Below, piece after piece: positions 40,231 through 51,201 of a DNA stretch of 64,000 nt; the first letter of the stretch is position 1; every line of letters starts with the position of its first letter. A program made the translations under genes and the position numbers. Under the pieces are notes generated by a model, which was not told the origin of the DNA, did no database searches, and worked only from the letters and a program-made list of their open reading frames with translations. Source of the stretch: Posidonia oceanica (taxonomy: Eukaryota > Streptophyta > Magnoliopsida > Alismatales > Posidoniaceae); assembly GCA_037176725.1 (NCBI GenBank), contig JAZBRS010000060.1:51674001-51738000 (forward strand), given 5' to 3'.

Positions 40231-43213
40231 AAACCTCAGAAAAGCCATGCGAAAGTAAGAATGCAGAAGAGATCAGAAGGGGCCAAAGGGGAGGCAAAAC
40301 AACGTGTGTGTAAGAACAAACGTCGTTCAGGACCGCTCAAAGTAGGTGTGAAGACCTACAGAGGGGAGAGTGTGCAAACGGAGGGATCACCACCTCTTTG
40401 CGACTGTTTCCCACTAAACCGTTCCACGGTGTGTCTCGCACGCTGCCCAAAGCTCGCGATGCGATCGGATCGTGGAAAAAGGGGGAAAAAAGTCACATTA
40501 AGTGGCAAATCCAAGGAAAACTCAACACAAAACACACAGGAATACGCGAAACGGGGATTGGAAGATACAAGCAGGAAGGGGAGGCCCTATTCTACATGCT
40601 CAAAGAGACAGAAAGCGAAAATAAGAAAAACTGTGCAAATGGCATGCAAATGAATGCAATGCAGGGGTTCAGGAGGACATACCTGGAAATCCGGGAGCCT
40701 GATCTGAAATTTGTCTGGTCCATGCTGAGGAGCGCTTCGCTGCGGTCGCCTGGGCAGCTTACTTGAGAAGATCCAACGGCCAGATTGGAAGATATCGCAG
40801 CTTCAAGGCAAAAGGGCCAGAACAGGGGAGAAGAACAGATCTAGGTGTTCAGGAGGTCCTAGGGATGTGCAAAAGGTTCTCCCAAGTGAAAGGGATCTAA
40901 AGGTGCTTGGTGTGTGCAAGAAGATGCTAAAATGCAAGACTAGATGAGTGCAGGATGCATGCAAAAGCAGGAAAAAGCAATGATAAGAAACCGGGAAAAG
41001 CCAGGAGTTCAGAAAGCATTTTGGAAAAGAAAAGGGGCTAAAAATGCAAATTTTCCAGAAAACAAGGGTTCACAGGAAAGGGTTTTGAAAACAGGAGAGG
41101 GCTGGGCTTCATTTTGCAAAAACTAGGCTCAGGAAAGTTGTTTTTAAAAGAGGGTATGCCTTAGGAGAAGTTTTGAAACCAGAAAGAAATCAGAGTGCAA
41201 TTTTGAAAAAACCAGGGTCTAAAATGCAAATTTTCCAGAAAACAGGGTTCTGGGGAGTCTGAGAATACTAGTGGAGGGTCTGTATGCAATTTGACAGGCA
41301 TAGGAGCTAGAATGCAACCTAGGGGCAAAATGGTCTTTTCACATGATTTTTTGAAAGATGCATGGACCTATATGTGATTTTGAAATCATGCAGGGGCTGA
41401 AAATGCAATTCAGTATGGAAAACATGCTCTGAAAATCAAATAACAGGACTGCAGTGTAATTTTTAGAAAGAACAGGGTTGAAAATACAATATGATAAGCT
41501 AAAATTCATGCAGCACAGTTACTGTCCATTTAAAATGGACCCAACTGCAAAAATGCAAAACTGGAAGGTAAAATATGCAATGCAGTATGCAAAAATTAAA
41601 AATAAAAGCTAAGTTCCTACAGTGCATGGACTTACATGCAAAAACAGAAACATGCAGGGACCTAGAATGCATTGCAGTATGGTAAAATATATGCAAATAA
41701 ATGAACTGATTTAGTACAGGACTTATATGCAAAAAACGAAAACAGAGGGGCTAAAATGCAAAATATCATAACAGCACAGCACAGTAAATGGACCAGATTG
41801 CAAATACTGAAAAATATAAACGGATCATGCAATTTAATATGATTTTGATTCAAAAATACAGCAGATTAAATGAAATAAGGACTGGAATGTAAAATGACAG
41901 AAACTTAAACCAAATATGCAATATTTACCTAAAAACTTTAGCTAGAATAAAATAAACGCACAGTAACTGGTCGACGGCGACGAGTACTGTAGCAGAACGC
42001 CGGCAGTACTCGTGGCCGCCGACAGGGGAGGCTGAGGAGGCGCGGGAGGGCAGAGCTTGACGCTGGCATTCGTGCGGAGCTCCGGAGACTGCTGGAGTGG
42101 CATTCTGTCGGTCGGAACGTCCGGAAGAACAGCAGCCGGCGCCGGAGAAGAAACGCTGTCCGGCGAGCCAAAGACGGAGCAGGAGGACCGGAGAACTTAT
42201 TCTAAAGGCTGGGGAAGCAAGAGAAGAGGAAGAGGAGGCTAAGGGAAGCAAGGTTTACCTTTTCCCGCGCCTGAGTCGTCCCCCCGACGTCAGTGGTTCC
42301 AGAGGTCGCCGGTGGAGTCCGTCTGGTCGCTGCGGGTGCTGTCGGCTGCTCGCAAGGGCTGGAGTCGATTCAGGATGATCCTCCGGAGCTTCCCAGACGT
42401 CCGGACTGGAGCTCTACAGCTCGGAGGAGGATTCGGCACTTTTGGGTTCGTCTGATACTGCCGGAGGTGGGGAGAAGCTGTTGCTGCTCGTCTGACGGAG
42501 CGAAGCCCTCCGGGAGGTTGCTGGAGGTGCGGGGAGTGGATTTGGATGACTGGCTTAGGTTTCTAGAAGGTGTGGAGGAAGTTTGGGAGTTGATCGGATT
42601 TTTGGTCAGTGGTTGATGCAGGTGTTTGGAGTGGAGTTCTCGGTCTGTGGTGGGTGGCTGGGTTTGATGGTTGGTGTTTTGAGAAGGTGGAGGTCCAGTG
42701 AGTCTCTGGAAGAAGTTTGGGGGAAGGCGGTGAGCTGGAGTAGAGGGAATTGCCGAAGGGAAGGAGTTGGCTTTCAGTTGGGATCAGGGTGTGTTTCTGG
42801 GAGATTTTAGGTGGTGGAACGGCTGGTGAATGTTGGAGGAAGAAGGTCAGGTGCTGGGTGAGATTGGGGAAGTAACAGGGAGGAAGATGGAGGCTGGGAA
42901 AGGGTCTGGCTCACTGGAAAAGAGAGAGGAGGTTTTGCTGAAGATTTTGGCAGAGGAAGGGAAGGGAATTGGGTGGAGGAGGCTGGGGGATTGGAGTCTC
43001 TCTCCGGGATGCAGAGGTGACTCCCAAACCACTCTTTCTGGCCACTCTCTCTTCTGGAAGTGGGGGAGACAGAGAATAAGAGGAAGGAGTTGCAGGTGGA
43101 AGAAAGGAAGTGGGAATGGCTCTCTGAATTGCTCTCTGAGATCACTCACGCTCTCTGGGTTTGCTCTCTTGCTGAAGGTCGATTCGCCCACTAAAGGAGG
43201 AACGAAGGAGAGG

Positions 43214-43219
43214 CTTATA
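43214..43219 (-). promoter_or_regulatory. TATA-like box of E2 LTR
   Basis: The minus strand reads GGATATAAGCCTCTCC. It lies 1,886 bases into the LTR. In the E4 LTR the matching GATAAAAGCC stands 1,885 bases in (55752), so position and flanks are conserved. This predicts a U3 of about 1.9 kb and an R+U5 of about 3.6-3.9 kb. Confidence 0.5.
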
Positions 43220-45105
43220 TCCGGTGGAGGCCGGTTGCTGGCGCGCTACCGAATTTCAAATTCGTCGGCGGCCACTGCAGCAGAGGAGACGGCGAGGCGA
43301 CCGGCTCCGGATTTGGTGCTGAGATGGAGGAGACGGCGGGCTGCTGTAGACCGAAGTGATGGAAGCTTCAAATTTGAACAAAGGAGGGAATGCTGTTGGC
43401 AGCAGCTTGCGGGAGAATCGGTGGAAAGAAAGAAAAAAAAAACACAGAGGACGACCGAGGAAGAAGAAGGGTGGGGAAGGCCGGACTGTGGGCCGAGAAA
43501 AAAAAAAAAAAAAAAAGAAAGGAAAAAGAAAAAAAGAAGAAACGGGCCAGATTGAGCCCAGTAAGGAAAGGTAAGAAAGAAAAGAAAAGTAAGAGAGAAA
43601 GAGGGGGTAGAATGGGGAAATAAAATAGGTAAAAATAAACTAAAAATAAATAAAAATGCCAGAAGGATTGTGCTGTAGATTAGGATTTTAATTAAGATTT
43701 TTAATGGTTATTTTGAGTTGATTAAAGTATTTTGGGCTTGATTAGGGTTTTAGGGCTTTGGTTTTGTTTTTAATCGATTTTCACTTGATTAAATGTTTGT
43801 TAAACCTTTTTTAAATTGTTTTAAAAATTGTATTTCCCTTGTTGGACACTTAGGATGTTAATTAGGATTTTTTTAGGATTTAATTTCCCATTAATCAGGA
43901 TGTTTTTTAGATTTTTAAGTTGTAGTCTTCTTAGGGTTTTTCCTTCTTAAGTCTTTTAAGTTATGTTTTGATTTTTATTTGTTGATCTTCCTTGAAGTTT
44001 TTTAGTTGGATTTTTCTGGTTTGATAGGGTGTTTTTTAAGTCTTTCAGATGTGTTTTTCTTTTCTTTTTTAAATTAAGTTTTTAACTTGTTTTTCTTATG
44101 TTTATTAGGTTAAGTCTTTTGCCTTCTTTAATTACTTGTTTTAGTGTTTGATTTTTAATTCTCCTTTTTAGGGTTTGTCTTTTAATTCTTCTGATGGGGT
44201 TTTTATTTTTGGTGGGTTTTGATTTTATTTTAGCTTTTTCCTTGATTTTTCAGTGTTTTCTTTTGATTTGTTTTGCATTTTTTAGTTTGCATGTTTGGTC
44301 TTCTTTTTAGCTTGCTTTAGTTAAGTTTAAGTTGTTAATTGCTTGTTTAACATTTTTTAATTGTTTTTCTTAGGGTTCTGATTTGCTTCTTTTGTGTTTT
44401 GAGATTTTACAGATTTTTATGGGTTTTTGTGGATTTTTGCAAGAGGGAGAAAAGGAAAAGAGAAGGAAGAAAGAAATGGAAAAGGGATAGGTTGGAGGAA
44501 AACGATTTTTTAAAATTCAGAAAAAGTGTTAAAAATAAAGTAAAAATAGGGATAAGATAGAGGAGGGATAGAAGCACAGAGGGGGCCCACAGCCAGACTA
44601 GAAAAAGGATGAAAAGGGGATGAAAGGAGAGATGATAATCAGGAGAGAGAGAGGAGAGAGAAAATGATAATCCCGGAGAGAGAAAAGGATAATTTGGGTG
44701 AAAGAGGGTCTTAATGGTCTCGGAATGGGGTGAGAATTGGTGAGTGGGTAGTCCAGGGTTTGAAGTGTTGGGTCTGAAGTTTTGGTTTGATTCTAAGGAG
44801 GTTTTGGAGGGGTTTCAAGGTGTAGAAAAAGGGTAGTTTCTCCTAAGTTTTCTAGTGTTTTTGGGAATGGGTTAGGTTTGGAAATTCCTAGGTCTTTGGG
44901 TAGGTTTGTTGAGTGGATAGTGGTGGGTTTTCCTATGGATTTTGGTTAGGTTTTGAGAATGGGAAGGGGGGCAAAGGTTTAGGTCAAAACAGGCTGATTT
45001 TGAAGGGTAGAGAGGAGGATTAGGGTTAGGGTTTGGTTGGGGTTTGATCCAGCAATCACCAAGAGGGCTCCCAGGGTCCAAGCCTGCCAAGATGGGGTGT
45101 CAACA

Positions 45106-45110
45106 GACAC
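45106..45110. other. target-site duplication of E2, right copy
   Basis: GACAC directly outside the LTR start (plus strand ...GGTGTCAACA|GACAC|GTAAAACGATGC). Partner of 25887-25891. Confidence 0.85.
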
Positions 45111-45195
45111 GTAAAACGATGCAAATGTATGCAAAATAGTGCAAATGCATGCAAAAATGTGAGAAAAGGACCTAAATGTAATTAAAATGTAAACC

Positions 45196-45436
45196 TAGGG
45201 ACCTGGATGCAACTAAATGCAAACTTAGGGACCTATATGCAACGATTTTGAAAAGATAGGGACCTGGATGCAACTAAATGCAAAGCCAGGGGCCTATATG
45301 CAATGATTTTGAAAAGATAGGGACCTGGATGCAACTAAATGCAAAGTCAAGGGCCTATATGCAATGATTTTGAAAAGTTAGAGACCTGGATGCAAACAAA
45401 CGCAAACCTAGGGACCTATATGCAATGATTTTAAAA
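45196..45436 (-). repeat. 61-bp tandem repeat in the X LTR
   Basis: Four copies of GACCTGGATGCAACTAAATG, CAAA..CAGGGGCCTATATG and CAATGATTTTGAAAAG (start points about 45200, 45261, 45322, 45383). It is a sharper version of the GCATTTAGGTCC phrases spread through the E2 and E4 LTRs. Confidence 0.85.
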
Positions 45437-46589
45437 ACCAAGTACCTGTAATCAAGGCTGTGGTTTATCAGATCATATAGGCACATAACCACTGGCTGTC
45501 AAGGCAGCAGATTTCAAAGCTAGTAAAGCAGCTCAATATGTTCAACAGCTGGCATTCAAGATATAGAGACTAAACACATTCAAGCCAAGGGGGCTCCGCC
45601 TGCACAGGGTGGAGATGCACAAGAGAGAACAGGTGGGAGCCCTGAACTAGTGTAACTCGAAGGAGGTCAAACTGTGCTTGGTAGAGGTACTGTCTCAGTG
45701 CAGAGCTAAGTCTTGCAAAGTGGAAAGATAGAAGAAAAGGAATGATTGATGCTATAGATACATGTATGATTTATGATTGATATGTATTGCCCTCAGCATA
45801 TGGAGTGCTTTGTGCCTGCTGTAGAGGAAAAGAGTGATCCCTGACTCACTAGACTCTACTCAGACTCCTAATTTGTTGGTGGCACTCCAGGAAGGGCGAT
45901 GATGGTGCTTGGGTGGTGGTGTAGTGAGGACAGGCTCCATGCCAAACTCTCGAGGACCTACACCTACTCTTTTGATTCTCTTGTTTCTTTTGCTCCCACA
46001 TAGGCGTGCAGGTTTCTCCTATCCCTGGCTTGGAGGTAATGGACACCTGGTTTGAGGCTGGGAAGCTGCTTGCTAGACAGGGGTGGCTAGACCCTATGGG
46101 ATTTGTGGATTTTCCAGGTGCAAACTTTGACTCCTCTCCAAGGTAAGCAGGAGGGAGGGGGTTACACTGCACACCTCTATCTCTAGGGCCGACCTCTGTC
46201 TTCGCCTTCCATTTTCATTCTTTTCTTTTGTGCCCATGCTTAGACGTATTTCTTTTTTAGCTCACATTCTCACTCACACCCTAGCGTTTTATCTCCCTCT
46301 AGAGGTGTAAGTCCTAAGGGATTTGGATGTTTCGCCTGTTCTCACTAAGTGGTGGCTCCCTCACTAGCTAGAACATCTAAGTAGTGGCAGGTGAGGTAGG
46401 GTAGACTCTTTCCAGAGCAGGCAAGCACTTCTGATTTCGTCATCGGACTATGATGGTAATGCATGATTTTTTTTGATTTTTTGAATGAGATATGCTTAAA
46501 AGGGGAGAAATGCATGGAGATGTACAAAGGTGAAAATGCATGGGACAGAACAGAGAAAGCAGGATCTTCAAGGCGAGGGTCGCCCCAAG
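45437..46589 (-). other. X 3' spacer without the PMD-like ORF
   Basis: 46589-45600 matches the E2 spacer 29181-27880 by eye. In E2 the PMD-like ORF follows; in X the sequence passes to LTR-like repeats within about 150 bases. No ORF of note. Confidence 0.6.
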
Positions 46590-47991
46590 CTACTGATAGT
46601 ACTTCTTGAGGTAACATGAGTTGACTGGCTCTGACTGCTTGACCTGGTCCATGTCCTCAAGAATTGCGGCACCGCCAGAGAAGGTCTGCTTGACCAACAA
46701 TGGGCCATGCCTGTTGGGCTAGAATTTGCCTCGGCCGTTGGGGAGATGAATGGCTCTCAGGACGAGATCTCCTGTCTGGAAGCTTCACAGCTGAACTTTC
46801 ATCAGGTATGCTCTGGCCATCCATTTCTGGTAACACCGAGCATTGTGCATGGCTTGTAGTCTGTGCTCATCAATCAGGTTTAGCTGGACGCAGCGGTCTT
46901 CGACCCATTCTGCCTCCTCCAGCTCAACTTCTTGCAGGATCCGCAGTCTGGGGATCTCTACTTCGACGGGCAGCACCGCCTCCATGCCGTACGCCAGTGA
47001 GTACAGGGTGACTCCTGTTGAGGTCCAGATTGATGTTCTGTATGCCCAGAGTGCGTACAAAAGCTTGTCATGCCAATCCTTGTGGGTTTCTGCCATCTTC
47101 TTCAAGATCTTCACAATGTTCTTATTGGCAGACTCCACTGCTCCGTTCATATGCGGCCGATAGGGCGAGAACCTGTGATGCTTGATCTTGAAGTTCTGCA
47201 GGTATTCCTCGATCCTCTTGGCTGTGAAATTTGCACCGTTATCAGAGATGAGGGAGTGTGGGACCCCATACCGGGCGACGATATTGTTTCTGATAAATTT
47301 CTTTGTCACCGCAGCTATGACAGCCTTCTAGGAGGCAGCTTCCACCCACTTGGTGAAGTAGTCAATCGCCACAAGGATGAAGCGATGACCATTTGAACCA
47401 GCAAAATGTATAGCACCGATGACATCAATCCCCCAGGTGGAGAAAGGCCATGGCAACGACATGTTGTGTAACTACCGTGGAGGAGCACGAATAAAGTTAC
47501 CATAGATCTGGCAATTGTGGCATCTGCGCACAAACGGGTAGCAGTTTGCCTCCATAGTTGACCAGAAGTAGCCTTTGAGCATGATCTTCTTGGTGAGGAG
47601 GATGCCGTTCATATGAGGGTCGTAGGTCCCTACATGTACTTGAAGCATCAACGTGTCAGCCTCTATCTTGCTCAAGCAGCGTAGGAGCATCTGGTTGTAG
47701 GATCTTCTGTATAGCTACCCTGCTCCTAACACATACTTCGACGCCAGACGCGCCAAAGTCCTTCTATCTGCTACTGAGGTGTCAAGTGGGAGGCTGCTAG
47801 ATTCTAAGAAGGCCTCGATGTCATGGTACCATGGGTGTTCTTCTGCTGGATCTGCCTCTTTTATACTCATGCAGTGCGCAAGCTGCTACATGCGGATAAC
47901 TGATACATCCACTGCACGGTCATTAGGTATGCTGAGCCATGACGCCAAGGTTGCTAATGCATCTACATATGCGTTCCTTGCTCTGTTCATG
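46590..47991 (-). pseudogene. X pol fragment: end of second RNase H and integrase (degenerate)
   Basis: Starts inside the second RNase H (RARNAYVDALATLASWL), then the integrase zinc part (MLQVHVGTYDPHMNGILL, RRCHNCQIYG), core (VARYGVPHSLISDNGANF, SPYRPHMNGAVESANKN) and C-terminus to about 46590. Frame breaks and stops occur near 47880, 47470 and 47330. Very close to the E2 integrase in sequence. Confidence 0.85.
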
Positions 47992-50079
47992 TGTAGACAC
48001 CCTATTTTGACACCAAGAGGCGGATCAAACCTGGAGAAAGCGAGCTCGGAAACGGCGGATTCGACTTTTTCCCTAAAACCCAACCTTTCCACTCAAACTG
48101 ACCCAATTTGACCTAAAACCAAATCCCATCCCAAAACCACCCAAAACCAACCCAAAGCAGTTCAGTTCCCTAAGCCTTAACCTAACCTAAGCCTCCAACC
48201 AAGCCCAAGCCCATCTTCAGCCCAGCCACTGAATTACACGTCTGGTCGCTGCATGCACAGGTGGCTGACCCGTGTCGCCAGGACTAGGGGCGACAGAGTT
48301 AGGCGCCAAGTGCTGGGGCGACTCGACTGTAAATCAGCAAACCTCCCAAGCTTCCCTACCACTGGACGTCAGCCTCCTAACAGCCATCCTTTCCGCATTT
48401 ACTACCTCACTACCTCCACGTGTAATGTGCCAAGAACCACTTACACTCTAGCACGCTGTTGCTTCCTCACCGGCGGAAAACCAACACACACAAACCTCAC
48501 TGCCACCTGCCGAACTTCCTGCCACCAGCGACCTCGAAATGCAACCATCACCTCTCTCGACTACCACCCACACTCTCAGCCTCTCACTGACCCTCCTCTG
48601 CCACTTGCCAGAGCTAATAGGCGTGGAGGATCCCAGTGGCAAGGAGAGGCACCAGAATTCACACCCCGACCATTGCCGAAAAACCAAAGGAGCCCATTCC
48701 ATAGCCAACTTCGACCTCTCCTCCTCCTTGGCCGCTTGTTCCAAAGCGCAATTCGACCATCCAGACACCTTCACACAACCACCAGCAACATTCCTAGCCC
48801 TTCAAACATGTCCCTAGCATCCCGGACTGCCATGACCACCCCGAGCTCGCCACCTCCTTGCCGCCACCGGCCGACATCTCCAAAGGCCGCACCTCAGCGC
48901 GGAACTCCCCCAAACTCCACACACGCCTCCGTAAGGCCGCCGCGAACGCATCCAAACCGTCCCACGCGTCCGCCGTCACCTCCTCCGCCACAGCAACCTC
49001 CATGCCGGCGAGCTCCGACGAGCTAGGTCGAGGGGCCTCTCCGCGCATCCCTGCAGGTAAGTAACACCTCCACGCTGTCGCCGGCGTGACCGGTGACTCA
49101 ACTGCAACTTCCGGCAGTTCCTCCAGCCAACTTTGGACCACCAAATCTCGCGACCTAGGCATCCATTTTGCTATCTGCTTGTTTGCCTATCTTCCTCATC
49201 ATGTCGTTTATACGACCATGCCTTTAGATTTCAGTTTTGCATCATGTAGCTAGTCTATTTTCGGCCGTGAAAGCCACTGTCTGACGAAGCTGTAAGCCTC
49301 TCCGTCGCCGCTGTCCCAGGCAACAGGCTCTGGTGCTTCTCCAACAGGCGACTAGCCTCAGTAGCTGTTCTGAACGGCGACCAAGTGCCTCGCCGATTTC
49401 ATCGGCAACACGCACCGCTGCCGCTCAGGCCGGCGACTGCCCTTGCAGCTAAGACAGTGACTGAGCCACCTTGCTTGCCGCCTTGCGCTTGGGCCATTTT
49501 GCTCACCTGATTTCAGATCTTGTTTTCCGTGCTTTGTTTATCGCCGCTTTGTCGCCTTTTCGCTTTAATCAATTTCCCAACATACCATGATCGTGCATCA
49601 TAACATATCTAGCAAGTTTAGGCATTCCTTAGGCTTGCATAGCATCTCTCGCCCCTTGGGCGTACAGCAAGGCATTCAATTGCTAAAATCCAGCTAAGCG
49701 AGCATTAAGCCTAAGAAAGACCGATTCTTCGGACGTGTCGAGGGTGCCTAACACCTTCCCCACACGTAACAGGAGTCCTTGCCCTTTCTCATGGCCCGCA
49801 ATGACCATAATGCCCTCATCCTAGGCACGAGTCATAGCATTGCATATCATTGCATCTTTTGCATGTTTTTCATGCATTCCCTCGATTTTCCTTGTCTCCC
49901 GATTTAATAGACACAGTGGCGACTCTGATTTTGCTTTATCTTTGTTTTTTCCTCTTTTTCCAACATTTCTGAGTAGAGCATCCCTCCTTGGGTCCAACCA
50001 CTAATAGCAACCTAATTTCGATCGGTGCACGCGAGCTCTGGCATCGTGCATGAACGATCTGAATTTCGGGGTTACTATA
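47992..50079 (+). repeat. E3 5' LTR (2.1 kb)
   Basis: Begins TGTAGACACCCTATTTTGAC and ends GGGGTTACTATA, one base before the PBS. The end is TA, not CA; the G LTR ends the same way. The first 1.1 kb is C-rich and reads as a Pro/Ser/Thr ORF (48253-49026) with an antisense ORF, neither convincing. The R/U5 core block is at 49711-49835. Confidence 0.75.
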
Positions 50080-50080
50080 G

Positions 50081-50098
50081 TGGCGACTCCGCTGGGGA
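50081..50098 (+). other. E3 primer-binding site
   Basis: TGGCGACTCCGCTGGGGA, one base after the LTR end. Same site type as in E2 and E4. Confidence 0.85.
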
Positions 50099-51201
50099 TT
50101 CTAGACTCCAACTTTCGCTTTGGCTTTCGCACTTTACTTGCCTTGTGCCTTCATATGCCTTGCCTACTTGCATGTTTGCCTGCTTTATTACCTACATTGC
50201 TTTTACTTGCTTTATTTACACATTATATATCTAAATAATTGCTTGGCGCACTATGCATGCCTTTTGAGTGGTAAATGTTTTGTTTTACACAAATACTATG
50301 CTACTACACACACACATGCCATGCATACATGTCTTTTGATATGATAAGTGTTTTTTCCTTTCACTATCATGTCCACGAACACTTGCACATGCCATGTACA
50401 TGCTTTTTGCCTTGCTAGGTGATTGCTTGCATGCCATGACTTTCTGTTTCTTTCCCCTTCATGCATATGCCATGTTTAGGATATTAGAAACTTACTTGCT
50501 CCCCTTTTGCTTAATCTAAAAGCTACAATAAAGCTAAGTAATAACATCTAAGCACAACTAGAGCCAAAACTTGCAATTTTCCCCCCTTTGGCTAAATAAA
50601 ATGCAAGTAAAATACATTAATGCATATTCGCATGTTTGATCATACTAGAAAGCATGCATTCTTCTCTTCTGAGTCCACCCACAGTCTGTGAAGGACAGTC
50701 CTGGCCTCTTGCCCCACTGCTTTGGCATGGCACAAGTCAGTCGATCTGTCCCCCCTTGTCAAGGGTCGTGTCGGTGCTAGTGGAGGGTACCACCCACGCT
50801 TTGGCGAGGTCGAGGCCACCAACGTACCACTCCGTTACTGCCTGAGCTCTGGCCAGGATTTCGACGAGGACCCACTCTTTTTTTGACCTAGAGTCAATAA
50901 ACCCATTACCCATGAGTGCGTCCTAGTAGGTCATCTACTCAGGACATGCATGGTGAGAGAGCGCATATTAGGGCATTCATCTGCATGTGTGCCATTCATG
51001 CCACCTCTAATAACTTTTTTTGCATCCAACCTCTGACACCTTTTTTGCTTTTGCAGGTAGGTACAGGATCCACTGCCAGGACCTTGAGCGTCCCTCCTCT
51101 CTGTCTCTGAGCTATTCGTCGCTTCCGACAGTAGCTCCCCTTTAGGTCTCGCGTCTTTACCTTTTCGTCGCAGCCTTGCCCTCACTCGCACTCGGTCAGC
51201 G
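50099..51201 (+). other. E3 leader
   Basis: Contains degenerate repeats (CATGCCTTTTGAGTGG, CATGTCTTTTGATATG) at 50246-50420, the conserved leader block at 50671-50945 and a TTTTGCAG|GTAGGTAC site near 51050 that resembles splice signals. No ORF shared with E2 or E4. Confidence 0.6.

Larger units (their letters stand above)
25892..45105 (-). mobile_element. E2: Tat/Ogre-type element, 19.2 kb, 3' LTR collapsed
   Basis: Order on the minus strand: 5' LTR (45105-39304), PBS, leader, gag-pro, pol, spacer, PMD-like ORF, repeats and a 34-bp LTR remnant. The same 5-bp duplication GACAC flanks the outer ends. Pol is open except for one stop near its end, and gag-pro has one visible frameshift, so E2 is younger than E1, F and E3. 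It was inserted into the LTR of X. Confidence 0.85.
39304..45105 (-). repeat. E2 5' LTR, 5.8 kb
   Basis: It begins TGTTGACACCCCATCTTGG (45105) and ends GATCGGGATCGCTACA (39304). It is related along its whole length to the E4 LTR (53867-59400), in inverted orientation. Parts from the start: pyrimidine/A-rich U3, a TATAA at 43219, a GC-rich block (about 41960-43400), a stretch of AATGCA/GGACCTA phrases (about 41200-41900), a GCACGCAAAACGGTGC-type array (39950-40230), the R/U5 core block (39551-39695) and the palindromic terminus. It is longer than most plant LTRs but in the Ogre range. Confidence 0.9.
45111..47991 (-). mobile_element. X: truncated Tat-type element, integrase end, 3' spacer and start of its LTR
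   Basis: It has the integrase end, spacer and LTR start in the order of E2. The LTR part continues across E2 at 25886. Its pol is cut at 47991 by the LTR of E3. The exact start of the X LTR could not be fixed (somewhere near 45450-45550). Confidence 0.8.

Noticed and set aside
45000..45045. telomere-like TTAGGGTTAGGGTTT
   Set aside because: Only two or three units inside an LTR, without an array; not a telomeric tract.
39304..45105. single LTR shared by X and E2 as a tandem element
   Set aside because: The 5-bp duplication GACAC and the continuity of the X LTR across E2 show an insertion instead.
48253..49162. Overlapping Pro/Thr/Ser ORFs on both strands in the E3 LTR
   Set aside because: C-rich LTR sequence; no domain recognised and open on both strands.
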